A DNA stretch of 64,000 nucleotides from assembly GCA_050260375.1 (NCBI GenBank), contig JBLNCA010000045.1, positions 124,001 to 188,000 on the forward strand. Direction: 5' to 3'. Under the pieces are notes generated by a model, which saw only the letters and a list, made by a program, of their open reading frames with translations, had not been told where the DNA came from and did not search any database. Position numbers and translations under genes: made by a program. Of this stretch, positions 33,761 through 42,676 are shown one piece after another; position 1 is the stretch's first letter, and every line of letters starts with the position of its first letter. The stretch is from DTFZ01 sp050260375. GTDB taxonomy: Bacteria; Bacillota; Clostridia; Christensenellales; SZUA-584.

Positions 33761-34311
33761 TTATACACTCATTCGAGCCTATAGCCGACGAACATTGCCG
33801 CGTGCTGATACTCGGTTCCATGCCCAGTGAAACGTCGCTGCGTAAGCGCCAGTATTACGGTCATGAACGCAACGGCTTCTGGCGCGTAGTTTACGCGCTG
33901 TTCGGCGAGGAATACGACGAAAACTATGAAAACCGCAAGCGCTTTCTGCTGCGGCATAATATAGCGCTCTGGGACGTGATAGAAAGCTGCGAACGCGAAG
34001 GCAGCCTCGACGCGAATATAAAAAACCCGGTGATAAACGACTTTCAAAGCTTTTTTAAGGAGCATCCCGGCATAGCGCATGTGTTCTTTAACGGCCGCAA
34101 AGCCTACGACCTATTTAAGAGGCACACAAAGCACGCGTTTCCGGGCGTCTCCTTTACATACCTTACGTCCACAAGCCCCGCCAACGCGATAAGCTTTGAG
34201 AAGAAACTCGGCGACTGGCGCAAGGTGCTCGATGCGCTTAATTCGGGTCCCCGGCAAGACGTAAGGCTTGACGGGGTGAAAGTTAGAGGTGGTAAACATG
34301 GAGCGGTTTGA
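33757..34311 (+). CDS. DNA-deoxyinosine/uracil glycosylase (UDG superfamily)
   Basis: GTG start overlapping the TGA of the U32 gene. About 160 residues of the UDG-superfamily deoxyinosine-glycosylase type (family 6-like): VLILGSMPSETSLRKRQYYG near the start, NIALWDVIESCER and the C-terminal TSTSPANA motif. It removes deaminated bases from DNA. From residue about 162 the chain is encoded by a palindromic element (NSGPRQDVRLDGVKV) and then runs 14 bases into the next gene, so the native stop appears lost to the insertion and the last ~22 residues are not family sequence. Confidence 0.83.
   Translation: MIIHSFEPIADEHCRVLILGSMPSETSLRKRQYYGHERNGFWRVVYALFGEEYDENYENRKRFLLRHNIALWDVIESCEREGSLDANIKNPVINDFQSFFKEHPGIAHVFFNGRKAYDLFKRHTKHAFPGVSFTYLTSTSPANAISFEKKLGDWRKVLDALNSGPRQDVRLDGVKVRGGKHGAV
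34241..34282 (+). repeat. Palindromic element inside a gene end (locus D)
   Basis: Left flank ATTCGGGT, arm CCCCGGCAAG, loop ACGTAAGG, arm CTTGACGGGG and flank GTGAAAG. It is translated in the plus frame as the C-terminus of the DNA glycosylase and also supplies sequence just before the ribosome site (AGAGGTGG) of the next gene. Confidence 0.9.
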
Positions 34312-35542
34312 AAGACTGTACAATGCCGCGGTAAACGCCGCGGTCAACGATAACTTAAGCGCGCTGTTCAATATGCAGGGCGAATGCGACGAGCACCATC
34401 TCGACTGCCTGCTGCGCCCTAAAAGCTATCCTCCCGTCGTCCGACTCGGAAAGTGCACGTGCGAAGAGGACGGGAGCAGGGCGTGTGAAAACGTATGCTT
34501 CTATAAAGCGCTCTCGCACGACGAGCAGGGCAACGTCGTAATATCGGCAAAGGACTGCGTAGGCTGCGGCGAGTGCATAGCCAGCTGTGAAAAGAACAAC
34601 CTTACCGATATAAAGGAAGTCGTACCGATATTTGAGCTGATAAACTCGGGTGTGCCCGTTTACGTACTCATCGCCCCGGCTTTTTTAAGTCAATTCAGCC
34701 CTCAAATGACGCCCGGAAAGCTGCGCAGTGCTTTTAAAGCGCTCGGCTTCGCGGGCATGATAGAGGTTGCGCTGTTTGCGGATATACTCACGCTTAAAGA
34801 GGCGCTCGAGTTCAACGAAGCCGTTACCAAAAAGGAAGATTTCATACTGACGAGCTGCTGTTGCCCTATGTGGGTGGGCATGATAAGAAAGGTATACAGC
34901 ACGCTCGCGCCGCATATGCCGCCTTCCGTCTCGCCTATGGTTGCGAGCGGCCGCGCGATAAAGAAGCTGCTTCCCGAGGCAAAGACCGTGTTTATCGGCC
35001 CGTGCATAGCGAAAAAAGGCGAGGCGAAGCAGCCGGGCATAGAGGACGCGGTAGACTTCGTGTTGACGTTTCAGGAAACGGACGATATATTCCGCGCGGC
35101 GGGCATAGACCCCGAAGGGCTTAAAGAGGATCTGCGCGACCATTCTTCTGCCGCAGGCAGGATATACGCACGTACGGGCGGCGTAAGCAAGGCGGTTGAG
35201 GACACCGTGGAGCGATTGTTTCCCGAAAGGGACATAAAGGTAAAGGCCATACAGGCGGACGGAGTGCCCGCGTGCAAGGCGCTGCTTAAAGAAATAATGG
35301 ACGGCAAAATAGACGCCAACTTCATAGAAGGCATGGGCTGCCCCGGTGGCTGCGTAGGCGGTCCGAAAGCGCTTATAGACAGGAATGAGGGCGCAAAGCA
35401 TGTGGACTCTTACGCCAGTGAGGCCGAGATAAAGACGCCTGCAGACAACCCGTTCGTGCTTGAAATGCTCGCGAGGCTGGGCTTTGATACTATAGAAAGC
35501 CTAAAGGCGGGGCATAATATGTTTACAAGGGATTTCAAGTAA
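34298..35542 (+). CDS. [FeFe]-hydrogenase-like iron-sulfur protein
   Basis: ATG after AGAGGTGG; 414 residues. N-terminal region with CTCEEDG and a ferredoxin-type cluster motif CVGCGECIASC (about 89-99), then a hydrogenase large-subunit domain with recognisable H-cluster motifs: TSCCCPMW (L1), GPCIAKKGE (L2) and EGMGCPGGCVGG (L3). All four H-cluster cysteines are present. The L1 and L2 residues differ from prototypical TSCCPxW and MPCxxKKxE, as in the poorly characterised sensory/putative [FeFe] groups. Hydrogen metabolism or redox sensing is plausible; no maturases or electron-transfer partners are nearby. Confidence 0.8.
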   Translation: MERFERLYNAAVNAAVNDNLSALFNMQGECDEHHLDCLLRPKSYPPVVRLGKCTCEEDGSRACENVCFYKALSHDEQGNVVISAKDCVGCGECIASCEKNNLTDIKEVVPIFELINSGVPVYVLIAPAFLSQFSPQMTPGKLRSAFKALGFAGMIEVALFADILTLKEALEFNEAVTKKEDFILTSCCCPMWVGMIRKVYSTLAPHMPPSVSPMVASGRAIKKLLPEAKTVFIGPCIAKKGEAKQPGIEDAVDFVLTFQETDDIFRAAGIDPEGLKEDLRDHSSAAGRIYARTGGVSKAVEDTVERLFPERDIKVKAIQADGVPACKALLKEIMDGKIDANFIEGMGCPGGCVGGPKALIDRNEGAKHVDSYASEAEIKTPADNPFVLEMLARLGFDTIESLKAGHNMFTRDFK

Positions 35543-35570
35543 AATGAAACGGTCTTTTACGGAGCGCTTT

Positions 35571-36722
35571 ATGCCTGAAGTGATCGGACAATTCAATGAC
35601 TCGTTTGCTCCGATCGCGGACGGCGTGGGGAACGTCGTAAAAAACTACGCGTATTGGCTCAAAAAAAAGCAATACTGCGACTGCTATGTGGTAACGCCGA
35701 GCTTTCCGGGGTATGTCGACAACGAGGAATTCGAGGTGTTGAGGTACCGCTCGGTGCCCGTGCCGCTGCGCTATCCTTACAGGGCGGGTATGGCGCTTTT
35801 TGACCAGTCTCTGAGAAATAAATTAAGGAATATCAGGTTTGACCTGATTCACGCCCACAGCCCTTTCAGCTCGGGAAGGCTAGCGTTAGGCATAGCCCGC
35901 AGCCGGGGCATACCCATTGTAGCCACGTTCCATTCAAAATACTTCGACGACTTTAAAGAAGCGGTGAAAAGCGCTGCCGCGGCAAAGCTGCTGCTTAAAT
36001 ACGTCATGTCGTTCTTTAACAGCGTCGATTGTGTATGGACGGTGAGCAAGACCGCCGTGGAGACATTAAGGGAATACGGCTTTAAAGGTTGCGTGGAAGT
36101 GGTGGGACACGGCACAGACTTTTCCGGGGAGGAAATAAGCAAAGAGAAGTGCGGCGACGGATGCTTAAGGCTACTCTATGTAGGCCAGCAAGTCTGGCAT
36201 AAGAATATAAGGCTTATGGTGCTCGCGCTTAAGATGCTTAAAGACTCGGGGCTGAAATTCAAGATGACTATGGTGGGTGAGGGCAATGCCCAGCAGTCGA
36301 TAAAGAGGTTTGTGCAGCGCATGGGGCTTGCGGACGACTTTACGTTTATGGGCAAGATAACGGACAGAGACGCGATGAAAACCGTATATGCTTCCGCAGA
36401 CCTTAACCTGCTTCCTTCCGTTTACGACACGTTTTCGCTAGTCGTCAGGGAAGCTGCGGCGTTCGGATGCCCGTCGCTCGTGATAAAAGGCTCGTGTGCC
36501 GCCGAAGGCATAGAGGACGGCCGCAACGGCTTTCTTTCAGACAACGACGCAGCCGCGTTTGCTTCGCGCATACAAAAAGCCGCCTCCGATTTAAAGCTGC
36601 TGCGCGCCGCGGGAGCCAAGGCAAGAAACACGCTCTACAGATCGTGGGAAGACGTAGTAGACGAGGTTGCGATGCGGTATGCCGACATAATAAAGGGGAC
36701 AAAACAGCGCATTTTTCACTGA
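35571..36722 (+). CDS. Glycosyltransferase family 4 (GT-B)
   Basis: I prefer the ATG at 35571 (GGAGCG upstream; family-like start MPEVIGQFNDSFAPIADGVG) to ATG 35544. 383 residues, two Rossmann domains: acceptor side with LIHAHSPFSSGRLALG and TFHSKYFDDF, donor side with LLYVGQQVWHKNIRLMV, FMGKI and the EX7E region DTFSLVVREAAAFGCPSLV. Similar enzymes make glycolipids by adding sugar to diacylglycerol or a lipid-linked acceptor at the membrane. It closely follows the hydrogenase-like gene. Confidence 0.82.
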   Translation: MPEVIGQFNDSFAPIADGVGNVVKNYAYWLKKKQYCDCYVVTPSFPGYVDNEEFEVLRYRSVPVPLRYPYRAGMALFDQSLRNKLRNIRFDLIHAHSPFSSGRLALGIARSRGIPIVATFHSKYFDDFKEAVKSAAAAKLLLKYVMSFFNSVDCVWTVSKTAVETLREYGFKGCVEVVGHGTDFSGEEISKEKCGDGCLRLLYVGQQVWHKNIRLMVLALKMLKDSGLKFKMTMVGEGNAQQSIKRFVQRMGLADDFTFMGKITDRDAMKTVYASADLNLLPSVYDTFSLVVREAAAFGCPSLVIKGSCAAEGIEDGRNGFLSDNDAAAFASRIQKAASDLKLLRAAGAKARNTLYRSWEDVVDEVAMRYADIIKGTKQRIFH

Positions 36723-36798
36723 CAATTTGAAAGCCGCGCCGCGACTTTTTTTATTTTACGGGAACAATAAACTTAAAACCGGTTTTAAGGAGCGAAAC

Positions 36799-38307
36799 AT
36801 GGAACAACGTTTATCATATTGGATGGATACGGCGAGCGCGCCCAAGTTCCCAAAGCTTGGCGGTGATATATACTGCGACGTGGCGGTCGTAGGAGCGGGG
36901 CTTACGGGCATAACGACGGCGCTGCTGCTCGCAAAGTCGGGCGCGGACGTTGCCGTAATTGAAGCCTCGAGCGTAGGCTCGGGCACGAGCGGTTACACTA
37001 CGGCAAAGATAACGGTTCAGCACGGCCTGAAATATCAGAAGCTGCCCGAAAGCAAGAAGGAAGCGTACGCCCGCGCCAACGACGCAGGGCTCAAAAGAAT
37101 CGCCGATTTCGTCGCAGAATACAACATCCACTGCGACTTTAAGCGGCTGCCGGCTTACGTTTACACCCGAGACGAAAACGACATATATCTGCTCGAAAAG
37201 GAATTAAAGGAGTACGAAAAGCTGGGAATAAACGGCCACATCACCGACACCGCGCCGCTGCCGTTTAAAGCCACTGCGCTGGCGATGGAGAACCAGGCGC
37301 AGTTTCATCCGCTCAAATACCTGTACGCGCTCGCAAATGAATTCGTTAAACTGGGCGGCAGGATATTCGAGCACACCAAGGTAAAGGATTACCAGAGGAA
37401 AGACAGCAACATAATACACACCGAAAGCGGAGACGTAAGCGCAAAGACGGTTGTGTTCACGACCAATTACCCGCTGGTGGATTTCCCCGGATTGTTTTTC
37501 ATAAAGCTGCATCAGGAACGTACATACGCCGTATGCACGAACGCGAACCGCGTGGATGTGGCGGGCATGTATATAAACATACATGAGCCTGTCAACTCGA
37601 TAAGGATGCACTATTCTGACGTTAACCGGCTGCTGCTCGTCGGCCACGGCCACAGGACGGCAAAGGAGGACGAGGACGACACGAGTTACGAACATCTAAA
37701 AGACTTCCTGCGCGCCGATTTTAAAGCCGCGGCGCCCGAGCCCTCGTATATGTGGTCCGCTCAGGACTGCTTTACGCTGGACGGCATGCCGTACATCGGT
37801 GCGATATTCAGCAAGAACCCCAACGCTTACGTAGCGACAGGCTTTGAGAAGTGGGGCATGACCAACTCAGCGGCTGCGGCGATGATGCTCTCGGATTATA
37901 TATCGGGCACGAGCTTTATTGATCACGAGGTCAGGGAGAAGTTCGACCCGATAAGGTTTACGCCCGGAGCGTCCGCGAAGGAGTTTTTCTCGCATATGGG
38001 CACAGTGCTCAAAGCGCTTACGCTGGATAACGCGCTGATACCCGCAGGCAGCTACGACGATGTGGAAGCGGGCAAAGGCGCGGTGCTGCGCGTCGGCGGA
38101 AAAGCCCAGGCCATATACAAGGATAAAGAAGGCAATATAACCGCTTTTAAGGCGCACTGCACGCACATGGGCTGCCCGCTCGAATACAACGAAGCGGAAA
38201 ACTCGTTTGACTGCGTATGCCACGGCTCGCGCTTTTCTATGAACGGTGAGATACTGGACGGCCCGGCGAAGGACCCGCTGGAGAAGATAGAGGAGGAGCG
38301 CGGCTAG
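36799..38307 (+). CDS. FAD-dependent oxidoreductase with C-terminal Rieske domain
   Basis: AAGGAG precedes the ATG; 502 residues. The FAD-binding GxGxxG (VVGAGLTG, 31-38) opens a DadA/glycine-oxidase-like fold. The C-terminal ~95 residues are a Rieske [2Fe-2S] domain with CTH (454-456) and CVCH (472-475), so both cysteines and both histidines are present. This architecture is widespread in Firmicutes; electrons from an amine, hydroxy acid or quinol are presumably passed via FAD and Rieske cluster, but the substrate is unknown. Ends in TAG, overlapping the start of the next gene by one base. Confidence 0.87.
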   Translation: MEQRLSYWMDTASAPKFPKLGGDIYCDVAVVGAGLTGITTALLLAKSGADVAVIEASSVGSGTSGYTTAKITVQHGLKYQKLPESKKEAYARANDAGLKRIADFVAEYNIHCDFKRLPAYVYTRDENDIYLLEKELKEYEKLGINGHITDTAPLPFKATALAMENQAQFHPLKYLYALANEFVKLGGRIFEHTKVKDYQRKDSNIIHTESGDVSAKTVVFTTNYPLVDFPGLFFIKLHQERTYAVCTNANRVDVAGMYINIHEPVNSIRMHYSDVNRLLLVGHGHRTAKEDEDDTSYEHLKDFLRADFKAAAPEPSYMWSAQDCFTLDGMPYIGAIFSKNPNAYVATGFEKWGMTNSAAAAMMLSDYISGTSFIDHEVREKFDPIRFTPGASAKEFFSHMGTVLKALTLDNALIPAGSYDDVEAGKGAVLRVGGKAQAIYKDKEGNITAFKAHCTHMGCPLEYNEAENSFDCVCHGSRFSMNGEILDGPAKDPLEKIEEERG

Positions 38308-39278
38308 TGGGCCACCGCCTGCTGCCGCGCAGCCCCGCTTTATACCACGGGAAAGCTTCAAGCCGACCTTACTTTGAGGGCTGGTTTTTTAAGCAGTCCT
38401 CAAACGGGCAAAGCTGCGCCGTCATTCCCGGCGTGTTCCGCGGCAAAAACAGCGGCGAAGATATAGCGTTCATACAGGTGCTGCTGAATAGCCCCGTGCA
38501 GAGCTTTTTTGTGCGCTACCCGTTTGACGCTTTTTCGTTCGAGCGAAATAGGTTTGGCATACGCATAGCCGAAAACAGTTTTTCTCTGGAAAGCGCTTCG
38601 CTTTTAATCCGCGATATAGGGCTGAAAGGCGAGCTTTTCTTCAGCGGCATAACGCCCTTAAAATCTACGCTACTGATGCCTTCCATAATGGGGCCGTTTT
38701 CGTATCTTCCGTCAATGCAGTGCAATCACGGGGTTTTAAGCCTTGGACACGGCGTCAGCGGATATATAAGCCTTAGAGGCAGGCGCTTTGAGTTTGACAA
38801 CGCGGACGGCTATCTAGAGAAGGATTGGGGAGAGGCGTTCCCGAAAAGCTGGATATGGATGCAGTGCGGCGACAAGCAAAGCGCGCTTATGTGTTCGATA
38901 GCGCATATACCTTACGGCGCGATAAAGTTTACCGGAATGATATGCGTGCTTCTGGCAAACGGGGAGCAATACAGGTTTGCGACATACAACGGAGCAAAAT
39001 TAGCTTCGGTTAACATAGAAGACGGCTTGGTAAATGCTGTGCTCAAGCGCAGGGACCAAACGCTTCAAATAACCGCGCAGTGCTGCGCATTCGGCAGCCT
39101 TAAGGCGCCCACTCCGGGCGGCATGGACAGGGTGATACTGGAAAGCCTCGACGCGAGGTATCATATCAAATTTCTTAAAAAGAACAAAGTAATATTTACG
39201 GGCAGCTACGAAAACGGCGGGCTGGAGATTTCGGACGCGGAAGAACTGATAAGAGACAAACATAGCAGACGCAAATAA
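38307..39278 (+). CDS. Tocopherol-cyclase-like protein
   Basis: GTG start overlapping the TAG of the oxidoreductase. 323 residues of the tocopherol cyclase family (PF14249 type): YFEGWFFK near residue 22, FSYLPSMQCNHGVLSL, and the hallmark EKDWGEAFPKSWIWMQCGDK near 170. In plants and cyanobacteria the family cyclises a prenylated quinol; anaerobic Clostridia do not make tocopherol, so the substrate must differ. Translational coupling with the FAD-Rieske enzyme suggests a shared pathway. A hairpin overlaps the stop codon. Confidence 0.83.
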   Translation: MGHRLLPRSPALYHGKASSRPYFEGWFFKQSSNGQSCAVIPGVFRGKNSGEDIAFIQVLLNSPVQSFFVRYPFDAFSFERNRFGIRIAENSFSLESASLLIRDIGLKGELFFSGITPLKSTLLMPSIMGPFSYLPSMQCNHGVLSLGHGVSGYISLRGRRFEFDNADGYLEKDWGEAFPKSWIWMQCGDKQSALMCSIAHIPYGAIKFTGMICVLLANGEQYRFATYNGAKLASVNIEDGLVNAVLKRRDQTLQITAQCCAFGSLKAPTPGGMDRVILESLDARYHIKFLKKNKVIFTGSYENGGLEISDAEELIRDKHSRRK

Positions 39279-39293
39279 ATCTTTTATTTGCGC
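39271..39293 (+). terminator. AT-rich hairpin at the end of the tocopherol-cyclase-like gene
   Basis: CGCAAATAAA pairs with TTTATTTGCG across a 3-base loop, spanning the TAA stop. No long T run follows. Confidence 0.45.
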
Positions 39294-39447
39294 TATGGGT
39301 TTGTGATATTATAAATATACCAGTATTTCATACCGCTTTGCTGAACGCAACTATTGGTTGACAAAATACCATGCAAAGCCGATTGAATGCAACCGGCGGT
39401 TCTGTTAGAGTGTTCTCAATAACGGGAAAAAATGGAGGAAGGTTGAA

Positions 39448-39948
39448 TTGACGTTAGGTGAGCGTATACAGCAGCTGCGCAAAAGCGTCGGCCTGTCACA
39501 GGAGCAGCTTGCGGACCTGACGGGAGTATCGCGCCAGGCAATATCCAAATGGGAGACGGACCAGTCCGCGCCGGAAATAGATAAATTGCTTGCATTAAGC
39601 AGGGCGTTCTCCGTTTCAACGGACGAACTGCTGGGCAACGCGACGGCTGCCAAAACTCCCGCGCAAGACCTGAAAGAGTCTGTAAAAATGAACATGAAGA
39701 AACGGCAGTTCACAATAGGGTGGATAACCGCGATAGCGGGGCTTGTGCTGCTGGCAGCCGAATTCTTACTGTTGCTTATAGTAAGGAATGCAGAGCAGCA
39801 ATTTGCCGTTCGGACCGGAAGCGGATGGTATTCCGACATAATGCATTACGCGGGGACACAGCCAATGACGACTGTTTTCATAATAACGGGCGTAATTATA
39901 TTTCTGGGCGTTTGCATGACGGTTTTCGGACTCGTCCGCAGGCGGTAA
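39448..39948 (+). CDS. XRE-family regulator with two membrane helices
   Basis: TTG start with TGGAGGAAGG upstream. 166 residues: N-terminal XRE HTH (1-60; LRKSVGLSQEQLADLTGVSR, QAISKWETDQSAPEIDKL), linker, then two membrane helices (about 89-111 and 140-162). Such membrane-tethered HTH proteins are common in Firmicutes and may respond to the envelope. A TTGACA occurs at 39357 but its -10 is weak. Transcribed toward the GT-PlsC gene and separated from it by palindromic elements. Confidence 0.83.
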   Translation: MTLGERIQQLRKSVGLSQEQLADLTGVSRQAISKWETDQSAPEIDKLLALSRAFSVSTDELLGNATAAKTPAQDLKESVKMNMKKRQFTIGWITAIAGLVLLAAEFLLLLIVRNAEQQFAVRTGSGWYSDIMHYAGTQPMTTVFIITGVIIFLGVCMTVFGLVRRR

Positions 39949-39975
39949 AAGAGGCCATAATACGGATATATAAAA

Positions 39976-40058
39976 TTACACCCCATAAAGCTTTTGGCTC
40001 TATGGGGTGTAAAAACAGGGGTCCCCAGCAAGCCGTGAGGCTTTTTGGGGTAATAATC
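39976..40058. repeat. Palindromic elements between convergent genes (locus E)
   Basis: First copy is symmetrical: TTACACCCCATA (39976-39987) with TATGGGGTGTAA (40001-40012), as if two right ends faced each other. The second (about 40017-40052) has arm CCCCAGCAAG, loop CCGTGAGG and arm CTTTTTGGGG; a short right-end fragment (TCGGGGTGATAATC) follows. They occupy nearly the whole gap and can serve as a bidirectional transcription barrier. Confidence 0.9.
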
Positions 40059-40074
40059 GGGGTGATAATCGGCT

Positions 40075-41946
40075 TTAAGACGCCGTTTTCTTTTTTGCCG
40101 CTAGCATCCTTTCCATGGAGCATTCGACGGCTTCGCGCATCTTGAGTATCTTCGCCCTGTCGGTGCCGTGACTCGAGGGGTACTCGGGCTTGCCTATGGT
40201 CAGCGTGACGAGCTGTTTTTTATGCAGCTTGGAGGCAAGCTTGCCCGGCTGCCTGAACGTGAATACCATGGGCACGACAGGCACGCCCGACTTGACGGCG
40301 AGATGGAACGCTCCGTTCTTGAACGGACGCAGCTCTTCGTGCCGAGGCCAGAGCGACGCTTCGGGGTAGAAGTGTACTATGCGCCCTTTTTTAAGCTGCT
40401 CGCGCATGCACTCCATAAACGCGTGCAGCGCCTTGGGCGACTCGGGTATAGGCACGCCGCCCAGCAATCGCACGAGCCAGCGTATGAACGGTATCTCAAA
40501 GTTCGATTTCAGCGAAGCGAAAAGCGGCTTGCGCGGAAACAGGGAGCATGCTACCATCGGCGAATCGAGCACGTGCACGTGGTTCGTAACCGTTATAGCG
40601 CCGCCTTTAAGAAACTTAAGGTTTTGCTGCCCTTTAATACGGAGCCCCAGAAACAGCCGCGAGGCTATTGTAAGCACCGGTATTCCGATTAGGTAGAAAA
40701 CAATCGAGGAGAACAAACGGAAGAATATGTTCCGGTTCACGAAACGGAAGTTTTCGTCCACCTTGTAGGTGAGCGGCGTGGGCATGTGTATCACATGCAT
40801 ATTGAGCGGGTCTGCCTTTGCGCTGCGCTGAGCCTTTATAACGCCTGCGTATACTTCCTCGAGCTTTTCTACCGAGCGGTCTATCGAATACTCGGCGGCT
40901 TTTTTGCAGTAAAGGCCGCTCATCCTTGCGCGTTCCTCGGGGTGCTCTATCCAGTAGTCTATCTTTAGGGCAAGATCGCTTACGTCCTTGCTGCGGAATA
41001 CGCTGCGTTCGTCTATTGCAAACTGGCTTGCCGCGCTAAGCTTCGACTTGGCTATCACAGGCACGAGCCCGCACGAAATGGCTTCGGTGCACACAAGGCC
41101 TTCTATCTCCGCTTCCGCGGCGTGTACGTAAAGGTCGGCCTGGTTATACAGCCGTATAAGCTCTTCCTTGTGCACGTACTTTATGACCGGCTTGTTTTTG
41201 AGCTTTCTGCCGAGCCGTTTATAGCGCCGCTCAAGCGGCCCTTTGCCAAGAAGCACCAGCTGTATTTTGTTGCTGTGCTTTGAACGCAGAGCGGCCTTGA
41301 TGATAATGTCCTGGCGTTTCTCGCTCGACAACCGCCCTGCCGAGAGTATAACGAACTTGTCCTGCCACTCTTTCGGCTTTTCTATTTGCAGCGGTTTAAA
41401 GTCGCTGTCCACGCCGTTGGAGATTACGTGGGTTTTAGCCTTGTAGCCGTGCGCTTTAAGCTGGCCGGCAATAAACTGCGACGGGCAGTGTATGTCGTTT
41501 ACATGGCGGTACATCCTGTGCCTGAACCAGTAATAGAGCAGGTGCGACAGCGGCCACAGGTATTTCATGTGTATATTGTACGTTATGTTTTCAGGCTGGC
41601 AGTGGAACGCGGCCATATAGGGTATGCCCATTTCCTTTGCCACCTGTCTTGCCGCAATCTCAAGGCGGAAAGGCAGATGAAGATGAACGATATCCGCGTC
41701 TTTAAACGCTTCGCGCAACACCGCCTTGTCGGGTCGGGCGAACACCATGCCATGAGAAATAAACACCCTGTCGAGTATGCCGTAATTTGCCTTGGGTACG
41801 ACAAACTTACCGGGAGCGGGCTTGCCGGTCGAGACAACGCGTACTTCGTGGCCTCTTTGGCGGAAATGATTAACAAAACGTGCCGCCGCATTGGTTGTGC
41901 CGTTGTCGTGGTTGTCGTACTGGTCGAGTACGTATACAATTTTCAT
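40075..41946 (-). CDS. Fused GT4 glycosyltransferase and PlsC-type acyltransferase
   Basis: 623 residues. Residues 1 to about 385 are a GT-B, family-4 glycosyltransferase (ILSAGRLSSEKRQDIIIKAA, YVHAAEAEIEGLVCTEAISC). From about 400 there is a membrane-associated segment (FFRLFSSIVFYLIGIPVLTI) and a lysophosphatidate-type acyltransferase with HX4D (His456-Asp461, NHVHVLD), the FYPEAS block at 526-531 and VPMVF. A bifunctional enzyme that glycosylates and acylates a lipid, or makes an acylated glycolipid, is inferred. The start has no good ribosome site; an orphan AAAGGAGG lies about 65 bp upstream. Confidence 0.85.
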   Translation of the reverse strand: MKIVYVLDQYDNHDNGTTNAAARFVNHFRQRGHEVRVVSTGKPAPGKFVVPKANYGILDRVFISHGMVFARPDKAVLREAFKDADIVHLHLPFRLEIAARQVAKEMGIPYMAAFHCQPENITYNIHMKYLWPLSHLLYYWFRHRMYRHVNDIHCPSQFIAGQLKAHGYKAKTHVISNGVDSDFKPLQIEKPKEWQDKFVILSAGRLSSEKRQDIIIKAALRSKHSNKIQLVLLGKGPLERRYKRLGRKLKNKPVIKYVHKEELIRLYNQADLYVHAAEAEIEGLVCTEAISCGLVPVIAKSKLSAASQFAIDERSVFRSKDVSDLALKIDYWIEHPEERARMSGLYCKKAAEYSIDRSVEKLEEVYAGVIKAQRSAKADPLNMHVIHMPTPLTYKVDENFRFVNRNIFFRLFSSIVFYLIGIPVLTIASRLFLGLRIKGQQNLKFLKGGAITVTNHVHVLDSPMVACSLFPRKPLFASLKSNFEIPFIRWLVRLLGGVPIPESPKALHAFMECMREQLKKGRIVHFYPEASLWPRHEELRPFKNGAFHLAVKSGVPVVPMVFTFRQPGKLASKLHKKQLVTLTIGKPEYPSSHGTDRAKILKMREAVECSMERMLAAKKKTAS

Positions 41947-42432
41947 TTCATTTGATTAATAAAGGCGATAAAAATAATATATTATGAGTGCGGGTTACCT
42001 TTATTAATTTATCCTCCTTTCACATGTAATGTTGACGGTGATAAACAATAAAGTACTATATAATATATATACTACAATTTGCCGGATATTGCAAATCAGC
42101 CGAATATTAAAATAACGCGCCATAAACACCAGAGTATGCTTTTTGCGAAATAAGATCTTATCATTGCGAAAAACATCGAATATTACGTGAGCAATGCTGC
42201 TTAGTATAGCTAGGGGGCGCGGCAGCATGCCCTAAGGCAGCAGGTTGATTGTAACATGAAAAATTCGGTGAACTTTAATCCGATTAAAACGTCAATAATA
42301 TTAAGGGAGTAATAAACGATAAGGCTTCGAAATAAGAGTTTATTTAGTGTTTGTAATTTGCGTTTTTATGAGTTATACTGTTAGAGCAATGTTTCGTCAG
42401 ATTATGCAACGCTAGGGGAGGCAATATATATT
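41947..42432. other. AT-rich intergenic region
   Basis: Divergent control region of the GT-PlsC gene and the KTSC gene. It contains an orphan minus-strand Shine-Dalgarno (AAAGGAGG near 42013) without a nearby start codon, and the KTSC promoter. I see no gene. Confidence 0.5.
42351..42379 (+). promoter_or_regulatory. Promoter of the KTSC gene
   Basis: TTGTAA (42351-42356) and TATACT (42374-42379) with 17 bp spacing, 53 bp before the ATG. Confidence 0.6.
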
Positions 42433-42648
42433 ATGCAGCTAATGTTTTCCAGGAAAATTGTCGATTTGGATTATGATGCGGAGAACAGGGTATTAAGGAT
42501 AAAGTTCAACGATGGCATATCAAGAAGATATTATGATGTTCCGCCGAAGATATACGAAGACTTAAAGAACTCCTCCGACCGCAACAAGTACTATCATAAC
42601 GTAGTAGACGGTCATTTCCGTATCGACGGCAAGCTTAAAGGCGCCTGA
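42433..42648 (+). CDS. KTSC-domain protein
   Basis: 71 residues; GGGGAGG about eleven bases before the ATG. The whole protein is a KTSC-type domain (LDYDAENRVLRIKFNDGISR, RYYDVPPKIYEDL), a small beta-rich fold found alone or on lysyl-tRNA synthetases and phage proteins, thought to bind nucleic acid. Followed by a cluster of palindromic elements. Confidence 0.75.
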   Translation: MQLMFSRKIVDLDYDAENRVLRIKFNDGISRRYYDVPPKIYEDLKNSSDRNKYYHNVVDGHFRIDGKLKGA

Positions 42649-42676
42649 TGAGCGGAACTCGTCAACGTATTAAAAA

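Noticed and set aside
42004..42228. Minus-strand ORF of 74 codons in the AT-rich gap
   Set aside because: No ribosome site, and low-complexity AT-driven composition; not supported as a gene.
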